Source: Planctomycetota bacterium
GTDB lineage: Bacteria > Planctomycetota > MHYJ01 > WSZJ01 > JACPWG01
Assembly: GCA_016220045.1 (NCBI GenBank)
Contig: JACRIP010000244.1
Location: forward strand, 1 to 8,142
Reading direction: 5' to 3'
DNA length: 8,142 nucleotides
This document shows positions 1 through 5,434 of the stretch, piece after piece. The translations under genes and the position numbers were made by a program. How positions within the stretch are numbered: position 1 is the first letter of the stretch; the number at the start of each line of letters is the position of its first letter. The notes beneath the pieces were generated by a model. That model ran no database searches. It saw nothing but the letters and a program-made list of their open reading frames with translations, and was not told the origin of the DNA.

Positions 1-811
1 CCGCGCCCGCGCCGAGCCCGTCCAGCTCCGCGCACAGCGCGACCGCCCCGTCCGGCCGGTCGCCGGGCGCGAACGCCAGGCACCGGCCCACCAGGTCGGC
101 AAGACCCGCAGGCACCCCGGGCGCGAGCTCGCCGAGCGGCCGGATCGCGGCATGCTCCTGCCGCTGAACCTCGGCCGACGCGGCGAGACCGGGCACCGGC
201 AGCTTGCCGGACAGCATGCGATACAGCATCACCCCGAGGGAGTAGACGTCCCCCGCCGCCCCGGCCGCGCGCCCGTCGCGATCCTCCGGCGCCACGTACG
301 CCCCGGCGCCGTCCGCCGACGCGCCCGCCGCCGGCCGCGACAGCTCGCCCATCCCGAAAGCCGTCACCTTCACCCGCCCGCGCCCCGCGCAGATCGCGTT
401 CGCGGGCTTCAGGTCGCCGTGCAGCACGCCGCTCTCCGCGGCCGCCGCCAGCGCGCCCGCGACGCCGCGCGCGATCCCCAGCGCCTCGCGCACCGGCAGC
501 TTCCCGCGCCGCGCGAGCATGCGCCCCAGGTCCTCGCCCGCCACCCGTTCCTCGACCACGCAATGGGTCGCGTCCGCCGGCCCGGCCCCGTAGACCTCCG
601 CGATCCCCGGGTCCTCCGCGCGCGCCAGCGCCCGCACCTCGGCGTAGAAGCGGTCCATCGCCTCGCCGTCGAGCGCCGCCTCGGCCGCGAGCACCTTCAC
701 CGCGACCGCGGCCCCGCCGCCGCTCACCTGCCCTTCGTAGACCGTCCCGGTCGGGCCGCGCCCGATGACCCGGTCGGTATCGTACTCGAAATCGCCCAGA
801 TTCTTGATCAT
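1..811 (-). CDS. Hanks-type Ser/Thr protein kinase with AFG in place of DFG; C-terminus cut by window edge
   Basis: This is the N-terminal 270 residues of a eukaryotic-like protein kinase, a family that transfers phosphate from ATP to Ser/Thr of target proteins. Visible motifs: glycine-rich loop G17-R-G-P-T-G22, ATP lysine K39 in VAVKV, helix-C glutamate E58, catalytic loop HGDLKPAN (131-138) keeping D133, K135 and N138, APE at 174-176, and DVYSLGVMLY after it. Two departures stand out. The arginine of HRD is Gly132, making it a non-RD kinase. The metal-binding Asp of DFG is Ala151 (AFG 151-153, codon GCT at 361-359). Frame and motifs around it are intact, so a frameshift is unlikely. The start is ATG at 811, with GGAGG and GAGGAG upstream; this ribosome site overlaps the stop of the preceding gene 10 bases away, which suggests translational coupling. 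No membrane segment is seen in the part present. Family membership is sure; catalytic activity is not. It may be a pseudokinase. Confidence 0.93.
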   Translation of the reverse strand, partial: MIKNLGDFEYDTDRVIGRGPTGTVYEGQVSGGGAAVAVKVLAAEAALDGEAMDRFYAEVRALARAEDPGIAEVYGAGPADATHCVVEERVAGEDLGRMLARRGKLPVREALGIARGVAGALAAAAESGVLHGDLKPANAICAGRGRVKVTAFGMGELSRPAAGASADGAGAYVAPEDRDGRAAGAAGDVYSLGVMLYRMLSGKLPVPGLAASAEVQRQEHAAIRPLGELAPGVPAGLADLVGRCLAFAPGDRPDGAVALCAELDGLGAGA

Positions 812-821
812 GCTTGGCTCC

Positions 822-2258
822 TCACCTCCGGTCATTCCCGGTCCCGACCTCCACCCGCAGGGATTGGGCGCTGGTCAGGAGCACCGGGCTCGCCGCCGCG
901 AAATCGTCCTTCAGGGTGTTCCCCTCCACGACGATCACGGCGCGGCGATTGTACGAGACGAGGAGCACGCCGCGCTCCTCGCGCCCGTCCGAATATCTCA
1001 GGTTATACATGTATCTCACGGCGGCCCCGCCGCCGCCGAGCTTCACCGGCTCGGCGTCGCCCAGCGAGAGCGTGGAGCCGAGCTGGAGCTGGGTCTTCAG
1101 GAAGTACCCCTTCCACTCCTCGGCGACGCGCGCCAGCGCGCCCGGCTCGCGGGTCGCCGTGTCGCGGTGCGGGCGGAGGAAGACCGAGATGCCGTTGACG
1201 AAGGGCTTGCCGGCGCGCGGGTCGAAGCGCTCCTTGGCGAAGAACCAGTAGATGCCGTCCGGCGTCACGAGATTGGAGCGCGCCCAGCCCGCGGGATAGC
1301 GGATGCTGAACGTGCGATCGGGGTCGATGAATTCGAGGAAGGAGGGCAGCTCGGTGGGCGGGGTCCCGGCCGTGCCGGCGCCGCCGGCGCCCCCTGCGCC
1401 CGGGGGATTTCCCGTACCCGTGCCGCCGGCGGCCGTCGTGCCCCCCGCGCCGCCCGCGCCGCTTCCGGGTTTCACGGGGTCGGCCGCGGCGCCGACGCCG
1501 AAGCGGACGCTGGCGAAGATGCGCTCGAAGGTCGGGGCGAGGTCGGCGTAGTCGTCGCGGGGCGCGCTGCCGCCGAGCAGGTAGACGCCGCCGGGGTCGG
1601 CCGCGACCCAGTAGAGGGCGCGCACCGGCGCGGAGGCGCCCATCGGCGTGCCCGACAGGTCGAACATCATCCCCTCGCGCCCGGCCACCGTGCGGCTGCC
1701 GGCCCGGCTCAGGGTCATCCCCGGGTCGGTCTGCTCCAGCCGTTGCCGGTAGGCGGTCTCCCAGTCTTCGAGCGACGGGCGGCCGTGGATCCAGACTTCG
1801 CGGTAGTAGGCGAGCAGGAACCCGGTGCGCAGCTCGGAAAGGTCGTCGGGCTCGGCGCGCGGGACGACCGCGACTTCGAAGGCGTTGCTCGCGATCGTGG
1901 GCATGCCCCAGCGGGCCGAGATCGGCTTCCAGGTCTCGGGGTAGGAGAAACCGATGCGCCCGTCGGGCAGGGACCAGGCGACGAGCCGCGGGCCGGCGGG
2001 CTCGGGCGCGCGCGCCGTGGCCTTGAGCGCCGTGATGACGCGCGCGCTCACCTTGGCCTCGGCGAGCCGGGCGAGGTCGGCGTCGGTCAGGTTGAAGTGC
2101 ATGCCGCCCGCGCGGATTTCCTCCAGGATCTGCTCCTCGGGAACGCCGGTCATGGCCATGACGATGACGTCGTCGAGGGTCAGGTCGTCGGACAGGAGGA
2201 TGCGCAGGGGCAGGAGCAGGCACAGGCCCAGGACGAACCAGCCGAGACGTCGGCGCAT
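822..2258 (-). CDS. Exported or membrane-anchored protein with helical repeat and two PsbP-like-looking domains
   Basis: A 478-residue protein of unrecognised specific function. Residues 1-22 (basic MRRR, then a Leu-rich stretch) look like a signal peptide or membrane anchor. Residues 27-80 form an alpha-helical repeat of the type DDVIxMxxxGVPEEQIxxxIRAGG followed by LTDADLARLAEAKVSxRVI, a pattern I recall from exported proteins of several GC-rich phyla. Residues about 90-250 and 305-470 each begin with a strand-rich segment ending in YPETW or YPAGW (GRIGFSYPETW, TFSIRYPAGW), as in PsbP/Mog1-like folds; this domain call is an inference. Between them, about 252-304, lies a Gly/Ala/Thr/Pro linker. 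The start is ATG at 2258 with GGAGAG five bases upstream; the reading frame stays open further upstream, but that part lacks a ribosome site. It is transcribed with the kinase gene just downstream, so it may be the kinase's extracytoplasmic partner, sensor or substrate. That role is a guess from position. Confidence 0.82.
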   Translation of the reverse strand: MRRRLGWFVLGLCLLLPLRILLSDDLTLDDVIVMAMTGVPEEQILEEIRAGGMHFNLTDADLARLAEAKVSARVITALKATARAPEPAGPRLVAWSLPDGRIGFSYPETWKPISARWGMPTIASNAFEVAVVPRAEPDDLSELRTGFLLAYYREVWIHGRPSLEDWETAYRQRLEQTDPGMTLSRAGSRTVAGREGMMFDLSGTPMGASAPVRALYWVAADPGGVYLLGGSAPRDDYADLAPTFERIFASVRFGVGAAADPVKPGSGAGGAGGTTAAGGTGTGNPPGAGGAGGAGTAGTPPTELPSFLEFIDPDRTFSIRYPAGWARSNLVTPDGIYWFFAKERFDPRAGKPFVNGISVFLRPHRDTATREPGALARVAEEWKGYFLKTQLQLGSTLSLGDAEPVKLGGGGAAVRYMYNLRYSDGREERGVLLVSYNRRAVIVVEGNTLKDDFAAASPVLLTSAQSLRVEVGTGNDRR

Positions 2259-2263
2259 GGATG

Positions 2264-2269
2264 CTCTCC
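2264..2269 (-). promoter_or_regulatory. Ribosome binding site that fixes the start at 2258
   Basis: GGAGAG on the minus strand, five bases before ATG 2258. It decides between this start and longer candidates in the same open frame. Confidence 0.7.
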
Positions 2270-2312
2270 GATCGGGGGAACGCGTGAAAAGCCGGTGCGC
2301 ACGCGGCCCCAT

Positions 2313-2344
2313 ATTATATCGTCCGCGCGCGGCCGGAAGTTGAA
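2313..2344 (-). promoter_or_regulatory. Promoter for the left minus-strand operon
   Basis: A perfect TATAAT lies at 2318-2313 on the minus strand, inside a rare AT-rich patch (2311-2320). A transcript starting about seven bases on would have a leader of roughly 48 bases before ATG 2258. The -35 box is poor: the best match at reasonable spacing is a TTCAAC/CAACTT stretch at 2344-2337. An exact -10 is unlikely by chance at this GC content, but no start site is proven. Confidence 0.5.
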
Positions 2345-2390
2345 TCCGACCGATAACTCGCCTTTTTTCGTCGCGCCGGTTCGCGGCGGC

Positions 2391-2399
2391 TGCTAGAAT
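2391..2399 (+). promoter_or_regulatory. Extended -10 promoter element for the gene at 2479
   Basis: TGC followed by TAGAAT (TGnTAnAAT-like) is an extended -10 element 80 bases upstream of ATG 2479. No good -35 box lies 17 bases upstream, which is usual for extended -10 promoters. A T6 tract at 2363-2368 sits just upstream. Together with the minus-strand TATAAT this makes 2259-2478 a divergent promoter region. Confidence 0.4.
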
Positions 2400-2478
2400 C
2401 GGGGCTCTGCCGCACCGGCCGTTGGCGCCGGCGCGGCGCCGTTCCGGCCCGAGCCTGCGCGTCCGAGGATCTCCCCCG

Positions 2479-3546
2479 ATGGCCCAGAAGCCGCCCGCCC
2501 CCCAGGAGGAGAATTTCTGGCAGCGCATGGATCGGCTGTCCTCGGGGGCGGAGGCGAATCCCCGCGACTGGGAGCGGGAGATCCCGGCGGCAACGGAGCG
2601 CAGCCATACGCTGACCCCCGCGGGTTTCTTCGCGAAGTGGCTGGGCCGGCTCGGGCTGGCGATCCTGCCGCTGGGGACCTTGCTGGGCGTGGGCTTTTAC
2701 GTCTTCCGGCCGGAGCTCTCGGTCACGCCGGACGGGCGCAACCACGTGGACTGGCAGAGCATGTCCTACGTGGCACGGCGGGCGACGGGGAGCGCGACGA
2801 CCCTGACCGGAAACGTGTTCATCGTGCATGCGACGGCGCTCGGCATGGGGTTGGAGGCGTGGACGAACGAGGAGATGCAGGTCCGGCAGGCGGCGATCCA
2901 GAAGGCGCACCAGTGGCTGCAGGACCAGGCGTACGTCTACCTCGCGAAGCCCGAGAGCGGGGCCAACCCCGAGGAGGCGCGGGCGGCCGCCGCCCGCCCC
3001 AAGTCGCTGCGGATCTGGTGGGAATTCCCGGCGCTCGCGAATGAGATGTTCCTGCGCTCGCAGTGGGCGCCGAGCAAGGGGCTGGGACCGGAGGAGGCGA
3101 AAGTGTGGGGACCCGCGCTGGCGAAGGCCATGACGGCGGCGACCTTCGCGGACGCGATCTCGGGCGGTTCCCAGCGCTACGGAACGATGAACCACGCCAT
3201 CCTCTTCCACTGCAAGATCACGGGCGCGAAGGACCGGAACTTCCCGACGCGCTACATCGGGCAGGTCGGGACGCTGGAGGGCTCGGAGTGCTGCTGCGTC
3301 TACTCGGAGCCGAAGCGTGACCAGGTCGCGGTAACCGCGGCGGCGATCGCGCATGCGATCCTGCGCGTGTACGGCGCGGCGCCGCTGTATCGCGTGCGGG
3401 CGGGCGACCAGTATGCCACGGACGACATCATGCAGCGGCCGCCGTTTGCGATCGACTCGCGCCGCGTGAGCCAGTTGACGGCGTACGCGGTCGGCTGGAG
3501 CGTGAACAATCCGGGTGGCCCCTTCCCTGTCGTTCTCGAACACTGA
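2479..3546 (+). CDS. Single-pass membrane protein of unknown function
   Basis: A 355-residue protein that I do not recognise. Residues 1-50 are polar, Pro- and Glu-rich and probably cytoplasmic. Residues about 55-76 (WLGRLGLAILPLGTLLGVGF) form one membrane segment, leaving a domain of about 280 residues probably outside the membrane. That domain has a helical part (130-155), an Ala-rich charged stretch (159-174), and a better-defined C-terminal half with GTMNHAILFHCKITG (235-249), three consecutive cysteines C271-C273, and a final segment rich in Tyr and Val. No catalytic motif stands out. The start ATG 2479 has GAGG at 2465-2468, ten bases upstream. Codon use is GC-rich like its neighbours, so nothing suggests transfer. 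It is divergent from the kinase operon and shares its promoter region; it is followed by a long inverted repeat. It is a real gene by length, ribosome site and codon pattern. Confidence 0.8.
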   Translation: MAQKPPAPQEENFWQRMDRLSSGAEANPRDWEREIPAATERSHTLTPAGFFAKWLGRLGLAILPLGTLLGVGFYVFRPELSVTPDGRNHVDWQSMSYVARRATGSATTLTGNVFIVHATALGMGLEAWTNEEMQVRQAAIQKAHQWLQDQAYVYLAKPESGANPEEARAAAARPKSLRIWWEFPALANEMFLRSQWAPSKGLGPEEAKVWGPALAKAMTAATFADAISGGSQRYGTMNHAILFHCKITGAKDRNFPTRYIGQVGTLEGSECCCVYSEPKRDQVAVTAAAIAHAILRVYGAAPLYRVRAGDQYATDDIMQRPPFAIDSRRVSQLTAYAVGWSVNNPGGPFPVVLEH

Positions 3547-3550
3547 CCGG

Positions 3551-3574
3551 AACCGGCCGAGTTCAAACCGGCCG
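3551..3574. repeat. Short direct repeat AACCGGCCG
   Basis: AACCGGCCG occurs at 3551-3559 and again at 3566-3574, 15 bases apart, just after the stop of the membrane protein gene and touching the left end of the long inverted repeat. It could be a chance or decayed repeat edge. Confidence 0.5.
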
Positions 3575-3661
3575 CAAAACGGGGACACGATCCTGAATTC
3601 GGGCAACCTCCCCCGCTGGGCGCCTGCCCGCTCCGGAATTCAGGTCATGTCCCCGTTTTGC
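3574..3661. repeat. 88-bp imperfect inverted repeat (REP/RAYT-like), possible bidirectional terminator
   Basis: The left arm (3574-3600) begins GCAAAACGGGGACA and ends CCTGAATTC. The right arm (3636-3661) is its reverse complement apart from one substitution and one single-base indel in the middle. The stem continues inward with GGGCA (3601-3605) pairing TGCCC (3625-3629). The outer GGGGACA ends resemble palindromes that I recall flanking REP-associated tyrosine transposase (RAYT) genes and scattered through genomes. No transposase gene is present here, so this would be a non-autonomous copy. It lies between two plus-strand genes and would fold into a long RNA hairpin that could end transcription from 2479-3546 or protect its 3' end. 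Confidence 0.8.
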
Positions 3662-3714
3662 TCGCTTTGAGCAGGCGCGGACGGTGATCGCGATTTGAAC
3701 CAGGCCCCGGAACC

Positions 3715-3719
3715 GGAGG
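3715..3719 (+). promoter_or_regulatory. Ribosome binding site that fixes the PNP start at 3725
   Basis: GGAGG five bases before ATG 3725. It decides against an in-frame TTG at 3695 that would add ten residues without a ribosome site. Confidence 0.7.
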
Positions 3720-3724
3720 TACTG

Positions 3725-4552
3725 ATGACCGGCGTCAAGGAACTGATCGATCAGGCGGTAGCCCGCATCCGCCCGGAGCTGAAGACCGCTCCCGAATTCG
3801 GCATCATCCTCGGCACGGGGCTCGGCGGGCTGGCGCGCGAGATCACGGACCGCACGGCGATCCCCTACGGTGATATCCCGGGGTTCGTGCGCTCGACGGC
3901 GACCTCCCACAAGGGCGAGCTGGTCCTGGGCACCCTGGAGGGAAGGCACGTGGTGGCGATGGAAGGGCGCTGCCACCTCTACGAGGGCTACACGGCTCAG
4001 GAGATCACCTTTCCGGTACGGGTGATGCGCGCGCTGGGGGCGAAGGCGCTGGTGGTCTCGAATGCGTGCGGCGGGATGAACCCGCAGTATGCCGGGGGCG
4101 ATCTGATGGTGATCGAGGACCACATCAACCTGATGGGCGCGAACCCGCTGGTCGGCCCGAACGACGACCGGCTGGGGCCGCGCTGGCCGGACATGTGCCG
4201 GCCGTATGATCCGGAGCTGATCAAGCTGGCGGAGGAGGTGGCGCTCGCGGCGGGCATCCGGCTGCAGAAGGGCGTGTACGTGGCGGTGCTCGGGCCGAAC
4301 CTGGAGACGCGCGCGGAGTACCGGTGGCTGCGCGGGATGGGCGCGGACTGCGTCGGCATGAGCACGGTGCCGGAGGTGATCGTGGCGGTGCACTGCGGCC
4401 TGCGGGCGCTCGGGCTGTCGATCGTGACCGACATGTGTCTACCGGACGCGCTGCAGCCGGCGAACGTCGAGCACATCATCGCGACGGCGAACCGGGCGGA
4501 GCCGAACCTGACGAAGGTGGTGCGAGGGGTACTGCGGCGGGCGAAGCTGTAG
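3725..4552 (+). CDS. punA: Purine nucleoside phosphorylase, trimeric (PNP/MTAP) family
   Basis: Cytosolic enzyme of nucleoside salvage: purine nucleoside plus phosphate gives free purine base and ribose 1-phosphate. The 275 residues match the usual length of trimeric bacterial PNPs. Family motifs: phosphate loop GTGLGG (30-35), SHKGELVLG (61-69) with H62, GRCHLYEGY (81-89) with R82 and H84, NACGGMN (113-119), GPNLETRAEYR (190-200) with base-contact E194, and GMSTVPEVIVA (211-221) with phosphate-contact S213. Odd point: SIVTDMC (232-238) puts Asp236 where human PNP has Asn243, the residue that selects 6-oxopurines; Asp is typical of methylthioadenosine phosphorylase. Val248 in PANVEH probably aligns with human His257, which is Val in MTAP, if a two-residue deletion is allowed; without a gap His250 aligns instead. 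The substrate could therefore be adenosine-like rather than inosine/guanosine. The gene appears to be transcribed alone and converges on the DUF488 gene. The family is certain; the symbol is less so. Confidence 0.93.
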   Translation: MTGVKELIDQAVARIRPELKTAPEFGIILGTGLGGLAREITDRTAIPYGDIPGFVRSTATSHKGELVLGTLEGRHVVAMEGRCHLYEGYTAQEITFPVRVMRALGAKALVVSNACGGMNPQYAGGDLMVIEDHINLMGANPLVGPNDDRLGPRWPDMCRPYDPELIKLAEEVALAAGIRLQKGVYVAVLGPNLETRAEYRWLRGMGADCVGMSTVPEVIVAVHCGLRALGLSIVTDMCLPDALQPANVEHIIATANRAEPNLTKVVRGVLRRAKL

Positions 4553-4569
4553 GGGGGTGGCGGGCGGGT

Positions 4570-4594
4570 GGGCCGGATGGAGCGCGCCCGGCCT
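4570..4594. terminator. Weak GC hairpin between convergent genes
   Basis: GGCCGG (4571-4576) pairs with CCGGCC (4588-4593) around an 11-base loop, 18 bases after the PNP stop. No U-tract follows on the plus strand, so it is a poor intrinsic terminator; it may still act with Rho. Confidence 0.3.
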
Positions 4595-4607
4595 TGGCGG
4601 GAGCGGA

Positions 4608-4650
4608 TTGTCACATTGTCTCATTGTCCCACTGTCACATTGACTGTCCC
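4608..4650. repeat. 8-bp tandem repeat, TTGTCACA type, about five degenerate units
   Basis: Units TTGTCACA, TTGTCTCA, TTGTCCCA and CTGTCACA follow each other at 4608-4639, then TTGACTGTCCC. The unit is AT-richer than the surroundings. It lies between the convergent PNP and DUF488 genes, about 25 bases from the DUF488 stop. Confidence 0.8.
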
Positions 4651-4674
4651 GGGCCGCATGGGCGTAGCGGCCGG

Positions 4675-5067
4675 TCAGGCGTCGGTGCGGCGCCGTACCG
4701 GTCGAGGCCGGCTGAGGCCCCGCTGGGCGGCGTCGCGGATCAGCGTGCGGTGGCAATGGGTCTCGTCGGCGCAGGCGCAAAGCAGGGTGACGGTCTCGCG
4801 GCGGGCGCGGACGCGCAGTGCGGCGATGGCGGCCGGGCGAATCTCCGACCAGAAGCGCGGCACGTACTCCGCCCACGCCAGTCCCTGGCGCTTGAAGGCG
4901 AAGACCAGTTCGCGCGAGGGCGCCAGGTCGCGGTTCCACTCGTCGATGTGCGTTTTCTTGATTCCGCGCGGCCAGAGGCGCATGATCAGGATGCGCACGC
5001 CGTCCTCCGGGGCCCGCGGTTCGTAGATGCGCTTGGTGCGGAGACGCAGGGCGGGGCGGCGAGGCAT
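4675..5067 (-). CDS. DUF488 family protein (YeaO-like)
   Basis: A 130-residue cytosolic protein of the DUF488 family; no biochemical function is firmly established for the family. Seen: KRIYEP (12-17), the signature GVRILIMRLWPRGIKK (23-38), then IDEWNRDLAPSRELVFAFK (41-59), and near the C-terminus VTLLCACADETHCHRTLI (93-110) with the CxCxxxxxCHR cysteine-histidine cluster found in one branch of the family. E. coli YeaO has ILVDRLWPRG; here Met29 replaces the Asp, as I recall for the CHR-containing branch. The last 15 residues are Arg/Pro-rich and probably disordered. The start ATG 5067 has AGGGAG eight bases upstream; the frame stays open further up, but that part contains the promoter candidate and lacks a family match. 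It is monocistronic and convergent with the PNP gene. Confidence 0.88.
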   Translation of the reverse strand: MPRRPALRLRTKRIYEPRAPEDGVRILIMRLWPRGIKKTHIDEWNRDLAPSRELVFAFKRQGLAWAEYVPRFWSEIRPAAIAALRVRARRETVTLLCACADETHCHRTLIRDAAQRGLSRPRPVRRRTDA

Positions 5068-5109
5068 GGCATCTGCTCCCTGGTTGCGATGAGTGTCGAA
5101 TTGGTGCGC

Positions 5110-5137
5110 AGGGGACCGATCGGGCGCAAGGTCCCTG
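5110..5137 (-). promoter_or_regulatory. Hairpin in the DUF488 leader
   Basis: GGGACC (5112-5117) pairs with GGTCCC (5130-5135), extended by CA/TG with one bulged G. It would lie at the very 5' end of a transcript from the candidate promoter at 5149-5178. It may affect RNA stability or bind a regulator; neither is shown. Confidence 0.3.
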
Positions 5138-5148
5138 TCCGATGCGTC

Positions 5149-5178
5149 ATTGTAGTGCCCCCCAGCTACCCTCGCCAA
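5149..5178 (-). promoter_or_regulatory. Promoter candidate for the DUF488 gene
   Basis: On the minus strand TTGGCG (5178-5173), 18-base spacer, TACAAT (5154-5149). This matches the sigma-70 pattern at 4 of 6 and 5 of 6 positions. The leader to ATG 5067 would be about 75 bases. Confidence 0.42.
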
Positions 5179-5203
5179 GTCCTTCCGGCCCCCATCCGGT
5201 CGC

Positions 5204-5217
5204 AGGGGCGGGCCTTG
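5204..5217 (-). repeat. Partial inverted copy of the GC-rich palindrome family
   Basis: These 14 bases are the exact reverse complement of 5266-5279, the right half of the full palindrome 52 bases downstream. The two form an inverted pair like the paired REP units of BIME-type elements. Confidence 0.6.
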
Positions 5218-5255
5218 CCGAGATGGCCGAGCGACCGTGATTGGTCTGCCACGAT

Positions 5256-5281
5256 GGGGCGGGCACAAGGCCCGCCCCTAC
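5256..5281 (+). repeat. GC-rich palindromic repeat, copy 1
   Basis: GGGGCGGGC (5256-5264), loop ACAAG, GCCCGCCCC (5270-5278), then TAC. A second copy lies at 8099-8125 with the same layout and a compensating pair change. No terminator U-tract follows. Probably a dispersed REP-like element. Confidence 0.8.
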
Positions 5282-5343
5282 AAGGGACTCGGCACGCGCC
5301 GAACGCCCCCGACCGCGCTCCAGCGCGGGCAGCGCCACGGAAC

Positions 5344-5364
5344 ATCTTGAACGCTGTTCGAGAT
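5344..5364. promoter_or_regulatory. 21-bp dyad upstream of cydAB, possible operator
   Basis: Arms ATCTTGAAC (5344-5352) and GTTCGAGAT (5356-5364) around GCT are reverse complements with one mismatch, which is a G-U pair in RNA. A TTGAAC at 5347-5352 inside it could serve as a -35 box, but no matching -10 is evident. It lies about 150 bases before ATG 5514. It could be a regulator site or a further REP-like palindrome. Confidence 0.4.
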
Positions 5365-5380
5365 CCTCAGCAGTAGGTAT

Positions 5381-5434
5381 CCAAACCTCCAAACCTCCAA
5401 ACCTCCAAACCTCCAAACCTCCAAACCTCCAAAC
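5381..5434. repeat. Perfect 8-bp tandem repeat (CCAAACCT), 6.75 copies
   Basis: Six full identical units of CCAAACCT plus CCAAAC, with no mismatch, ending 79 bases before cydA. The minus strand is G-rich (GGAGG and GGTTTGG alternating). Perfect identity points to recent copy-number change by slippage. Confidence 0.95.

Noticed and set aside
152..2396. Long plus-strand open frames, up to 543 codons, across the kinase and exported-protein genes
   Set aside because: They are antisense to well-supported genes, have Arg/Pro/Ala-rich low-complexity products and are expected in very GC-rich DNA.
2259..2528. N-terminal extension of the exported protein up to 2528
   Set aside because: It would run through the divergent promoter and into the next gene; ATG 2258 has GGAGAG and starts a signal-like sequence.
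2314..3606. 430-codon minus-strand open frame opposite the membrane protein gene
   Set aside because: The product is Arg/His-rich shadow sequence; the plus-strand gene has a ribosome site, a plausible membrane helix and better residue composition.
3574..3661. Complete insertion sequence
   Set aside because: The element is only 88 bp with no transposase frame; at most a non-autonomous REP-like element.
3695..3724. TTG at 3695 as the PNP start
   Set aside because: No ribosome site precedes it, while GGAGG lies five bases before ATG 3725.
5349..5359. LexA-like SOS box (GAAC ... GTTC)
   Set aside because: Spacing is 3 bases rather than the 4 of the GAAC-N4-GTTC box, and cydAB is not an expected SOS target.
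5381..5434. CRISPR-like array
   Set aside because: Units are 8 bp and contiguous with no spacers; it is a simple tandem repeat.
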